Shown in pieces: positions 1-6,091 of a DNA stretch of 13,980 nt (within the stretch, counting starts at the first letter, position 1; every line of letters begins with the position of its first letter). The notes beneath the pieces were generated by a model. That model ran no database searches and was not told the origin of the DNA. It saw nothing but the letters and a program-made list of their open reading frames with translations. This DNA comes from Verrucomicrobiota bacterium (GTDB taxonomy: Bacteria > Verrucomicrobiota > Verrucomicrobiia > Opitutales > Opitutaceae). The stretch spans positions 1-13,980 of the forward strand of contig JAEYYL010000238.1 of NCBI GenBank assembly GCA_023430825.1, given 5' to 3'. A program made the position numbers and the translations under genes.

Positions 1-70
1 TTCCAATCCGCCTCGTTTTCGCAACAAACGCATCCAACACCTTGTGGCCTCCTGCTGCCTCTGGGTCAGA

Positions 71-90
71 GCTCAGTGTCCTCTGTGAAC
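71..90 (-). repeat. Possible fragment of a dispersed CACAGAGGACAC-type repeat
   Basis: On the minus strand this reads GTTCACAGAGGACACTGAG, followed by further AGAGG and GAGG steps. Non-coding strings of the form TTCACCACAGAGGACACAGAG are, as I recall, scattered through many environmental bacterial genomes. Only one imperfect unit is present here, so the assignment rests on resemblance alone. Confidence 0.25.
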
Positions 91-110
91 CATGACTTGG
101 CTGATTCGAG

Positions 111-170
111 TGTGACGTATCCGGGCTAATCCTCCCCGACGTGATGATGCCCGGCCTCGACGGCTTCGAC
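111..170 (+). pseudogene. Remnant of a response-regulator receiver domain
   Basis: Read from position 126 the frame gives LILPDVMMPGLDGFD. This closely matches the segment around the phosphoacceptor aspartate in CheY-like receivers (typically LILLDVMMPGMDGFE). The aspartate (codon 138-140) and the MMPG turn are kept. The residues before it (CDVSG) and after it (RAGRPDNG and onward) do not continue as a receiver in this frame, and I could not find the continuation in the other two forward frames over the next 80 bases. There is no start codon or output domain. It is most likely a leftover of a deleted or recombined two-component gene. A chance match is possible but the fit over 15 residues is good. 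Confidence 0.4.
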
Positions 171-363
171 CGGGCAGGAAGACCGGACAACGGCCCGCGG
201 CGTTCACCGGACGATTTGGATCGCCGAGCAACGCGCGTCCTTTTCAATCGTCAGGTCCGCAGCCGCCCCGCTGTGCTCGATCTGCCCAAGAAGTCGTCCC
301 AATCCTGTCGAAAAGTCGCTCCCTAGCCCCCCGCTTTTTGCCGTCCCACCCCTCGCCTCTCCC

Positions 364-1050
364 ATGACCGTGCAGGTTTATCAGTGCATTCGTTTCGGCT
401 CCGTGACGGGCCTCGCGGTTCCCCTGCTCGGTCTGCTCGCCATCTATCTCGCCAGTTCAACCACCCGCGCCGCGGGAGCTCCGCTCGAAGGTCGCGTCAA
501 ACCCGACTTTCTCCACCTGCCTTTCTGGGGCGCCGTCGTCGTCAAACATTACGCCCGCGGCGGCTGGCTCCGCCTGATCAACCGCCGTTGCCACCTGCGC
601 AGCCGTCGCTCGAGAAGTCAGGCCGAGTTCGAGATGCTGCTCACCCTGCGCTCGCTGGGATTCGACGTGCCCCGCCCCCTCGCCTGGGCGGAACGGGGCA
701 GGATCTGGGTCCACACCTGGCTGATCATGGAGGAGCGCCCTCATGTCAAAACCCTGGCGGAAATCGCACAGGCGGATGGCTCGCGCGCCCGGGCCCTTCT
801 GCCCCGGATCGCCGAACTCGTAGCTCGCCTCGTCGCCCATCAGATCCACCACATCGACCTCCACCCGGGCAACGTGCTGATCGATCCGCAGGATCGCATC
901 TGCCTGATCGATTTCGACAAGACTTCGCATGTGAAACTCTCCGCCTCGGAACTGGCCGGCCGCTATCGCCGGCGATGGCAGCGTGCGGTCACAAAACACG
1001 GCCTGCCCGCCTGGCTCGGGGAGGAGTTCCAGATTCCCGCCCCGGTCTGA
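364..1050 (+). CDS. kdkA: Kdo kinase (lipopolysaccharide kinase, KdkA/WaaP type)
   Basis: A 228-residue small-molecule kinase predicted to phosphorylate 3-deoxy-D-manno-octulosonic acid (Kdo) of the LPS inner core at the cytoplasmic membrane, using ATP. The KdkA-like nucleotide segment is VVVKHYARGG at 58-67 (Lys61), followed by arginine-rich residues 75-85 and the block LGFDVPRPLAW at 98-108. The catalytic loop is HHIDLHPGN at 162-170 (Asp165, Asn170). The metal-binding motif is IDFDK at 182-186. The length fits the family (about 230-250). Residues 14-32 are strongly hydrophobic and precede the kinase fold, which is unusual for this cytoplasmic family; they could be a membrane anchor or an over-extended start. 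No later ATG exists before residue 91, and no Shine-Dalgarno sequence precedes 364; in-frame GTGs lie at 370 and 403. The nearby Kdo transferase gene supports the call over a generic kinase. Confidence 0.85.
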   Translation: MTVQVYQCIRFGSVTGLAVPLLGLLAIYLASSTTRAAGAPLEGRVKPDFLHLPFWGAVVVKHYARGGWLRLINRRCHLRSRRSRSQAEFEMLLTLRSLGFDVPRPLAWAERGRIWVHTWLIMEERPHVKTLAEIAQADGSRARALLPRIAELVARLVAHQIHHIDLHPGNVLIDPQDRICLIDFDKTSHVKLSASELAGRYRRRWQRAVTKHGLPAWLGEEFQIPAPV

Positions 1051-1064
1051 CCAGGCCGCGGCCG

Positions 1065-1083
1065 GTATCCACCTGCCGGATAC
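1065..1083. terminator. Candidate bidirectional terminator hairpin
   Basis: GTATCC (1065-1070) and GGATAC (1078-1083) pair perfectly across a 7-base loop. They lie in the 63-bp gap between the convergent kdkA and GT11 genes, where a shared terminator would be expected. There is no T-run on either side, so intrinsic termination is uncertain. Confidence 0.35.
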
Positions 1084-1113
1084 TCTCGCGAGCCGCCGGC
1101 CACGCCGGACCGC

Positions 1114-2028
1114 TCACCGCCGCTGCCAGTCCTCCGGACAGAGCCGTGCGGTGGACTTGCGCGCCTGCATCGCCGGCGAAAACCACTGCGCCGGCGCAAT
1201 CACCCGCTTGTCCGGCGCCGGATCGATCAACCAGGCGCCCCACCAGCTGAACGTGCTGTTCGCAATGATCGCCTGACGGCAAAGACCGATCAGCCGCAGA
1301 TCATCCTCCTGCGAGTAACCGGTCACGAACGTCGTGTCGGTCCAGCCCGCCAGCTCCCGCTTCGCTGCCCCCGCGTCGTCGGAAAACACAAAGTAATGCG
1401 CCCTCGCCCCGCCCGCCTCCCCCGTCGCGAGCTCCGCCCGCGCACGATCGTAGTAATCCCGTGCGCACAGCCCGAATCGTCGCCGCGTCCTCGGATTCGA
1501 CGCATAGTCACCCCGCCGCACATGCACCGCGACCGCCCGTGGCGCTCCTCGGATGCGATCCGCCGTCTCCGCAGCGGGCGCGGAGAGAGGTTGCCCCCGC
1601 GAAAAAACTCGGCGGATCTCTCCATCGATCTCCGAAAAATAGTCGGCCGACTGCCAGTGCCCCAGCAGATGCGCGCCGCGGGTCCTCGCCAGCAGCGCCG
1701 CATCGAACGTCCCGCGCTCCTGCACGATCTCCAGCCCGCGCTTTTTCAGGGTGAACCACGGGCAGCGCAGCACTTTCACCATGAGCCGCGTCAGCCGTTC
1801 GGCCGCCGACGTGCCGGAGTAGTGGCAGCGCTCCGCGAGATCGAACGCCTTGATCGCCGCCGGCGCCGCCGCCGCGCTCCGCGCCGCACAATCCAGCGTC
1901 AGCACCGCCCCCAGCTTCCGCGCCAGCCGGAGCCCCGCCGCGTATTGGAACATCTGATTCCCCAAACGGCCGCTCAATTTCACGCACACTTCGGATCGAT
2001 CGGAATCAGCCATTCGCTGAACGACCAT
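1114..2028 (-). CDS. GT11-family alpha-1,2-fucosyltransferase-like glycosyltransferase
   Basis: A 304-residue member of glycosyltransferase family 11, whose characterised bacterial members move L-fucose from GDP-fucose onto galactose in an alpha-1,2 linkage. Visible family signatures are GRLGNQMFQYAAGLRLA at 20-36, VAVHVRRGDY at 166-175 (the GDP-fucose-binding HxRRxD segment), FSDD at 215-218 and ANSTFSWWGAWL at 256-267. The length matches the usual 280-300. I chose the start at 2028 because GGGAG lies 9 bases upstream on this strand (plus-strand 2038-2042) and because the frame upstream of it is not family-like; an ATG at 2013 is the alternative. It runs opposite to its LPS neighbours: convergent with kdkA and divergent from waaA (145 bp apart), so it is separately transcribed and may be an insertion. 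Acceptor and linkage cannot be read from the sequence. Confidence 0.88.
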   Translation of the reverse strand: MVVQRMADSDRSEVCVKLSGRLGNQMFQYAAGLRLARKLGAVLTLDCAARSAAAAPAAIKAFDLAERCHYSGTSAAERLTRLMVKVLRCPWFTLKKRGLEIVQERGTFDAALLARTRGAHLLGHWQSADYFSEIDGEIRRVFSRGQPLSAPAAETADRIRGAPRAVAVHVRRGDYASNPRTRRRFGLCARDYYDRARAELATGEAGGARAHYFVFSDDAGAAKRELAGWTDTTFVTGYSQEDDLRLIGLCRQAIIANSTFSWWGAWLIDPAPDKRVIAPAQWFSPAMQARKSTARLCPEDWQRR

Positions 2029-2037
2029 GGTCGACCG

Positions 2038-2042
2038 CTCCC
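2038..2042 (-). promoter_or_regulatory. Ribosome binding site of the GT11 gene
   Basis: GGGAG on the minus strand, 9 bases before the ATG at 2028. It favours this start over the in-frame ATG at 2013 and over the longer open frame reaching 2124. It is one of only two plausible Shine-Dalgarno sequences in the window. Confidence 0.5.
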
Positions 2043-2156
2043 GACTGACAAGTTTCCTTCGACACCCCCGCCGCATCGTGGCGCCAGCCGGGCGGGAAAC
2101 GACGCATTCGAACGGAATAAGCATTGAACCGCGGTGGCGTCCGGCGCTTTGTGACG

Positions 2157-2161
2157 AAGGA
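2157..2161 (+). promoter_or_regulatory. Ribosome binding site of waaA
   Basis: AAGGA lies 12 bases before the ATG at 2174, slightly farther than the usual spacing. It supports 2174 as the true start; the open frame continues upstream to 2027 but that extension overlaps the GT11 start region and does not resemble the family. Confidence 0.45.
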
Positions 2162-2173
2162 AATTTACCCCTG

Positions 2174-3562
2174 ATGCTCTGGCTCTATCGCCTCGCTTTC
2201 CTGCCGGTGCTCATCCTGTTGGCCCCGTTCTATGCCTGGCGCACCCGCCGGCGCAGCCCTTACGGCGCGTTCCGGCACCGCCTCGGAGCGCTGCCCCGCC
2301 TGCCACCGAAGCGGGAAGGATGCCGGCGTGTCTGGCTGCAGGCCGTGAGCGTAGGCGAACTGCTCGCCGCCGGACCGGTGATCGAAGCGCTGCTGGCCCG
2401 TCCCGATTTCGAACTGGTCCTCACCACGACCACCAGCACCAGCCAGCAACTGGCGCAGCAGCGCTACGCCGGAAAAGCGGCGGCTGTCGCCTGTTTCCCG
2501 ATCGATTTCTGGCCGGCGATGGCCCTCGCCTGGCGGCGCCTGCAACCCGATCTCGCCCTCCTCACCGAGGGCGAGCGCTGGCCGGAGTTCATCGCGCAGG
2601 CCCGCCGCCACGACGCGCCCGTGCTTTGCATCAACGCCCGCATCGGCGAGCGCAGCTTTCGCCGGATGCGCGCATTTCGCGCGATCGTGCCCCGCCTGCT
2701 GGGCGGGATCGCGCGGCTGCTCGCCGTCTCTCCGCCGGATGCCGCCCGCTTCCGCCAGCTCGGCTTCACCGCCGCCCAGGTGGAAATCACCGGTAACCTG
2801 AAAGTGGATACAGTGCTGCCGTCCCTCGACCCCGCCGCGCGGGCGGCCACGCGCGTCGAGCTCGGCTTCGGCCCGGCCGACCTGGTCCTGCTCGGCGCGT
2901 CCACCTGGCCGGGCGAAGAAAGGGCGCTGCTCCGCGCCTGGCAGCAGGCGCGGCACCGCCTGCCGCCGGATCGGCCCGTCCGCCTCCTCCTCGTGCCCCG
3001 CCATGCCGAACGGCGAGCGGAGGTCGAGGCACTCGTCGCCCGCGAAGGCCTGCGCCATCGCTTGCGGACCCGCGGCGAGGTCGGCGGCGAAATCGACGTC
3101 TGCATCGCCGACACCACCGGCGAACTGCCGCGTTTGACCCAGCTCGCCGACGTCGTCTTCGTCGGCAAAAGCCTGCCCCCCCACTCCGGCGGACAGACCC
3201 CGGTCGAGGCCGCCGGCGCCGGTCGCGCCTTGCTGTTCGGTCCCGGCATGACGAATTTTCGCACCATCGCCGGCGCGCTGGAGGATTGCGGCGCCGCCTG
3301 GCGGGTGCAAAACGAAGCCGCCTTGATCGCCGCGGCCATCAAACTTCTTTCCGACCCAGCCGAGCGCGACGCGCTGGGCGCAGCGGGCCGCGCGTGGCAC
3401 CAGGCAAACCGCGGCGCACTCGCCCGCACGTTGCAGGCCATCGACCAGGTCGCCGCCCTGCGCGCCGCCGCCGGACGGAAGCCGAAGACGATCGCGGGCC
3501 GCCGGATCGATCAGGCATCCCGCGGCTTCGGCGACGCGAGCGAGCCCTCCGTCGTGGCATGA
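2174..3562 (+). CDS. waaA: 3-deoxy-D-manno-octulosonic acid (Kdo) transferase
   Basis: A 462-residue GT30 enzyme (WaaA/KdtA) that transfers Kdo from CMP-Kdo to lipid A precursors on the inner face of the inner membrane. A hydrophobic N-terminal anchor spans about 3-22. The N-terminal Rossmann domain has WLQAVSVGELLAAGPVI at 54-70 with the presumed catalytic base Glu62, then LTTTTSTS at 83-90, TEGERWPEF at 131-139 and INARIGERS at 153-161. The linker has ITGNLKVD at 205-212. The C-terminal CMP-Kdo-binding half has GASTWPGEE at 241-249, DTTGELPRLTQLADVVFVG at 313-331, GGQTPVEA at 339-346 and FGPGMTNF at 355-362. Two family motifs deviate: EGE in place of the usual ETE, and GGQTPVE in place of GGHNPLE. 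About 30 residues of Ala/Arg-rich sequence follow the fold at the C-terminus. The stop overlaps the next gene's start, indicating co-translation. Confidence 0.93.
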   Translation: MLWLYRLAFLPVLILLAPFYAWRTRRRSPYGAFRHRLGALPRLPPKREGCRRVWLQAVSVGELLAAGPVIEALLARPDFELVLTTTTSTSQQLAQQRYAGKAAAVACFPIDFWPAMALAWRRLQPDLALLTEGERWPEFIAQARRHDAPVLCINARIGERSFRRMRAFRAIVPRLLGGIARLLAVSPPDAARFRQLGFTAAQVEITGNLKVDTVLPSLDPAARAATRVELGFGPADLVLLGASTWPGEERALLRAWQQARHRLPPDRPVRLLLVPRHAERRAEVEALVAREGLRHRLRTRGEVGGEIDVCIADTTGELPRLTQLADVVFVGKSLPPHSGGQTPVEAAGAGRALLFGPGMTNFRTIAGALEDCGAAWRVQNEAALIAAAIKLLSDPAERDALGAAGRAWHQANRGALARTLQAIDQVAALRAAAGRKPKTIAGRRIDQASRGFGDASEPSVVA

Positions 3563-4479
3563 GTCCGGGCGTCCCATCGACCGGGATCGGCGCGTGGCGC
3601 ACGCGCGCCGCGCTGTGGTTCTTCCGGGTGGCCCCGGGCCTCCGGGTGCCGCCCGGCTGGTTTCTACCCGGCGTGCCGGAGGCGAAGGCCGGCCTGCCGG
3701 CGCGCACCGGCCCGCTCACGCTGGAGGTGGTGAGCCACTGCTGGAAATATCCGCATCTCCTCGCCTACCAGCTCAGCTCCCTGTGCCTCGCGCCGCCGGA
3801 ACGCCTCCCGGTGCGGATGACCGTTTGCTATTGTAGTGAAGACACGGATACGGCCGAACTGCTCGACTTTTTCGGCTCCCGCCGTGTGCCGAATGTCGCA
3901 TGGCACTGGCAACCGCTGCCCCGGGCGGAGTTGCTGCGCCGGGCGATCGGCCGGAACCGCGCGGCCCTCGCCACGACGGCGGACTGGATGTGGTTCACGG
4001 ACTGCGACCTCGTCTTCCAGCCCGGCTGCCTCGACTCGCTGGCGGCGGCGCTGAACGGGCGCAGCGACGCACTGGTGTTTCCGCGCGAAGAATCCTGCAC
4101 GCCCATGTTGCCGGCAGACGATCCGCTCCTGCGCGCGGCCGCCGGTCGGCCGCGCATCGTGACCATCGACCCCGCGCGCTTCGTGGCGCAACCGCGCACC
4201 AAGGCCACTGGCCCGCTGCAAATCCTCCACGGCGACCTGGCCCGCCGCTTCGGCTACTGCTCGGCCCTGCGTTGCTACCAGACACCCACCGATCGCTGGC
4301 GGAAAACCTACGAGGACCGGGCGTTTCGCTGGCTGCTGCGCACCGATGGCACCCCCATCGACGTCACCGGCGTCTATCGCATCAAGCACGCGGCCAAGGG
4401 CCGCTACCACGGGCCGGGCCCGCTCACCCGGCTCCGCTCCGCCATCCGGCATTCCCAGCAAAACCGGGCGGCGCGATAG
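3559..4479 (+). CDS. GT-A-fold glycosyltransferase
   Basis: A 306-residue putative glycosyltransferase, probably of the GT2-like clan, acting in cell-envelope glycan assembly. A strand opens the fold at LTLEVVSHCW (53-62). Family-like features continue with MTVCYCSEDTDT (87-98) and the acidic metal/sugar-nucleotide motif WFTDCDLVF at 145-153, a DxD-type motif (DCD, 148-150) in the expected place. A basic C-terminal part (YRIKHAAKGRYHGPG) follows. No membrane segment is clear. The ATG overlaps the waaA stop as ATGA, so the two are very likely translated together; this start was chosen although the open frame extends upstream to 3286 inside waaA. No Shine-Dalgarno sequence is visible, which fits coupled translation. 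Donor and acceptor are unknown. The overlap with waaA suggests a role in LPS core extension, but that is inference. Confidence 0.75.
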   Translation: MSPGVPSTGIGAWRTRAALWFFRVAPGLRVPPGWFLPGVPEAKAGLPARTGPLTLEVVSHCWKYPHLLAYQLSSLCLAPPERLPVRMTVCYCSEDTDTAELLDFFGSRRVPNVAWHWQPLPRAELLRRAIGRNRAALATTADWMWFTDCDLVFQPGCLDSLAAALNGRSDALVFPREESCTPMLPADDPLLRAAAGRPRIVTIDPARFVAQPRTKATGPLQILHGDLARRFGYCSALRCYQTPTDRWRKTYEDRAFRWLLRTDGTPIDVTGVYRIKHAAKGRYHGPGPLTRLRSAIRHSQQNRAAR

Positions 4480-4509
4480 ACCCCGCACCGCCCGCGACCC
4501 GCTTTCACC

Positions 4510-5307
4510 ATGTCTTCCGCTCCCGGCGATCCCCCTCTCGCAGAACGCCTCCGCCATCGCCTCGCCTTTTGGAGCCATCGCCTCCTGCGACAGGATTACC
4601 GGCTGACGCTCCGGCCGTTTGGCGAACCGGTGACGTTCGTGATTTCCACCCGCCGCGAGTTCAACCGCGCGACTGCGGTGTCCTACGAAGGCGCTTTTCT
4701 TCAACGCATCCTCGCGCACCTGCGGAGTGGCGACACGTTCTTCGACGTCGGCGCCAACATCGGGCTCGTGAGCCTCGTGGTCGCCCGGCATCCGTCATTC
4801 TCCGGCGGTGCCGTCCACGCCTTCGAACCCGAACCGCGAAATTTCGCCCACTTGCAGCGCAATCTCGCCGCAAACCAACTCGGTCCCCGCGCGTCAGCCC
4901 ATCCCATCGCGCTGTCGCACGAGGAAGGCACGGCAAACCTCTTCGTTCGCGGCGAGACCGGCGACGGCCGCCATTCGCTGGTGGCGGCGCAGGGCTCGAC
5001 GGGCTCGATATCGGTCGAAGTGAAAACCATGACGACGTTCTGCGTCGGCAAAAACGTCTTCCCCAGCGTGATCAAAATCGACGTGGAGGGCGCCGAAGGA
5101 GACGTGTTGCAAGGCATGGATGGCCTTCTCGGCCGCCACCGACCGCGGGAGCTCTTCATGGAGATTCACAATAAGGGCGGCGAGGATCGCATGCCTGGTG
5201 GCGAGTCGATCGACGACTGGCTCACCGCGCGCGGCTTCTCCCGCGTCTGGGAAGAGCGCCGCGGTCGCGGGCGCCATCGCCACTACCGCGACACCTCCGC
5301 ACTCTGA
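4510..5307 (+). CDS. FkbM-family SAM-dependent methyltransferase
   Basis: A 265-residue O-methyltransferase of the FkbM family, which methylates hydroxyls of polyketides, glycans and other small molecules using S-adenosylmethionine. SAM motif I is FFDVGANIGLVSLVVAR at 77-93. Motif II is HAFEPEPRNFAHLQRNL at 103-119 with its acidic ribose-binding Glu106. The conserved VIKIDVEGAEGDVLQGM lies at 187-203, followed by the FkbM-like FMEIHN at 216-221. Length is normal for the family. No signal peptide or membrane segment is seen, so it is cytoplasmic. It starts 30 bases after the GT-A gene stops, on the same strand, and probably belongs to the same transcript, suggesting methylation of a sugar in the same glycan. 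The ATG at 4510 lacks a Shine-Dalgarno sequence; no better start is in view. The substrate cannot be told from the sequence. Confidence 0.88.
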   Translation: MSSAPGDPPLAERLRHRLAFWSHRLLRQDYRLTLRPFGEPVTFVISTRREFNRATAVSYEGAFLQRILAHLRSGDTFFDVGANIGLVSLVVARHPSFSGGAVHAFEPEPRNFAHLQRNLAANQLGPRASAHPIALSHEEGTANLFVRGETGDGRHSLVAAQGSTGSISVEVKTMTTFCVGKNVFPSVIKIDVEGAEGDVLQGMDGLLGRHRPRELFMEIHNKGGEDRMPGGESIDDWLTARGFSRVWEERRGRGRHRHYRDTSAL

Positions 5308-5317
5308 GGTAATCCAT

Positions 5318-5331
5318 GTGGGTCAACCCAC
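5318..5331 (+). terminator. Weak candidate terminator hairpin after fkbM
   Basis: GTGGG and CCCAC pair across the loop TCAA, 10 bases after the fkbM stop. The position fits the end of the envelope-glycan transcript. The stem is only 5 bp and no T-run follows, so it may not terminate on its own. Confidence 0.25.
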
Positions 5332-5441
5332 CGCTTGCCGGGCAGTCCCGACAAGGCGCCGAATTTCTTATCGCTTCCCGCCAACGGCGGCCCCGTCGGC
5401 GAAGGCGAGGAGGATTAGCCCGCATCCATCACACTCCCGAT

Positions 5442-5540
5442 TGTCATCGCGAGCCCGAGGCTTGCCCGCCTGTGGCGGGAACGAGGGCGTGGCGATCCAG
5501 CTGGATGGATTGCTTCGTCGCTTCGCTCCTCGCAATGACA
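5442..5540. repeat. Dispersed palindromic repeat of the TGTCATTGCGAG type
   Basis: The element begins TGTCATCGCGAG (5442-5453) and ends CTCGCAATGACA (5529-5540), inverted copies with one mismatch. Its centre is a perfect 12-bp palindrome, ATCCAGCTGGAT (5495-5506). The right half contains GATTGCTTCGTCGCTTCGCT before the terminal arm. That string closely matches a non-coding repeat that I recall from many unrelated bacterial genomes (TGTCATTGCGAGGAGCGAAG and its complement). The left half is interrupted by its own hairpin, CCCGCC-TGT-GGCGGG (5465-5479). No transposase is nearby, so if mobile it moves in trans. Confidence 0.7.
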
Positions 5541-5710
5541 GGATAGTTTGAGGGCAAGCCACAAGGTGGAGTGGGTTCACCAGGAAGTGTGATCTATGCG
5601 GTCAAGCCTTGCTCGGGAAGATGCGAGCGGGACCACCCATGCGAAACGCGCATGGCCACGCCCCGTTCCTCGCACTGGGCGGACTGCGGCCGCCGTGGTA
5701 AACTCGCGCC

Positions 5711-5848
5711 ATGAAAACGCCCCTCGCCCCTGCCGGCGTTCCCACGGTGAACTCCGGTCCGCCCGGGAACCGGGTTTCCTGGGCCCAACCCCGCCGGGCG
5801 GCTTTCGCGTGGCAGATCTGCCCGGAGCTGCCCGGAGCCGCCAACTGA
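5711..5848 (+). CDS. Possible small protein of 45 residues, unknown function
   Basis: An ATG at 5711 opens a 45-codon frame beginning MKTPLAPAGVPTVNS and ending CPELPGAAN before TGA at 5846-5848. I recognise no family, signal peptide or membrane segment. Third-position GC counted by hand is 37 of 45, which is coding-like but not distinctive in DNA this GC-rich. A strong GC hairpin starts 2 bases after the stop. Against it: no Shine-Dalgarno sequence, a 10-bp tandem duplication (TGCCCGGAGC at 5819-5828 and 5829-5838) inside the frame, and a location in repeat-rich spacer DNA. It may equally be non-coding. Confidence 0.22.
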   Translation: MKTPLAPAGVPTVNSGPPGNRVSWAQPRRAAFAWQICPELPGAAN

Positions 5849-5849
5849 C

Positions 5850-5874
5850 GGCCGGCGCGAATCGCGCCCCGGCC
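5850..5874 (+). terminator. GC-rich hairpin after the small ORF
   Basis: GGCGCG (5854-5859) and CGCGCC (5863-5868) pair perfectly around the loop AAT. A further 4-bp GGCC/GGCC stem (5850-5853 with 5871-5874) can form below a 2-base bulge. No T-run follows; the next bases are TTCGGACG. It could be a terminator-like element, an RNA structure or part of a repeat. Confidence 0.35.
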
Positions 5875-5993
5875 TTCGGACGCTGCTCCGGGTAAACAAT
5901 CCCGCCCCGCTGCCGCTCCGTCCCGCTGAATCGCGGACGGCGTCAGCTTCGCTGCGATGCGTCCTATCGCGACCGCTGCCGCGCGCCCCACCG

Positions 5994-6011
5994 CGGACGC
6001 CCGGCCGTCCG
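5994..6011 (+). terminator. Candidate terminator hairpin upstream of rnk
   Basis: CGGACG (5994-5999) and CGTCCG (6006-6011) pair perfectly around a 6-base loop, followed directly by TTTCTTCATT. The stem plus T-rich tail is the most terminator-like structure in the 5308-6091 spacer. It would isolate rnk from transcription entering from the left. Confidence 0.35.
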
Positions 6012-6091
6012 TTTCTTCATTCACGCAAACCGCCCGCGCAGCCTCCTGGCCGCGCCGGCGGCTGCACCCCCAAACAATCCATAAGATCATC

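Larger units (their letters stand above)
1..363. other. Non-coding upstream region
   Basis: No intact gene was found on either strand in these 363 bases. The stretch holds two small recognisable pieces. One is a short motif at about 71-90, whose reverse complement begins GTTCACAGAGGACACTGAG. The other is a receiver-domain remnant at 111-170. The rest (171-363) reads as low-structure GC-rich DNA leading into kdkA. I see no convincing -35/-10 pair and no Shine-Dalgarno sequence just before the kdkA start. Confidence 0.6.
5308..6091. other. Structured non-coding region between fkbM and rnk
   Basis: This 784-base stretch holds no convincing protein gene of normal size on either strand. The open frames over it on both strands are rich in Arg, Ala, Gly and Pro and show no family motif. 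It contains a small hairpin just after fkbM (5318-5331), another at 5378-5390, a dispersed palindromic repeat (5442-5540), a possible 45-codon ORF (5711-5848), a strong GC hairpin right after it (5850-5874) and a hairpin with a T-rich tail at 5994-6011. It looks like a gene-poor spacer that has collected repeats. Confidence 0.6.

Noticed and set aside
3286..3558. Upstream extension of the GT-A gene
   Set aside because: It lies inside waaA in another frame and is Arg-rich; the ATGA overlap at 3559 gives a natural start.
2165..3577. 470-codon open frame on the minus strand opposite waaA
   Set aside because: It mirrors waaA codons, has repetitive Gly/Ala/Asp/Arg composition and no recognisable family; waaA is clearly real.
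3900..5174. 424-codon plus-strand frame across the GT-A and fkbM genes
   Set aside because: It overlaps two well-supported genes in another frame and is extremely Arg/Pro-rich.
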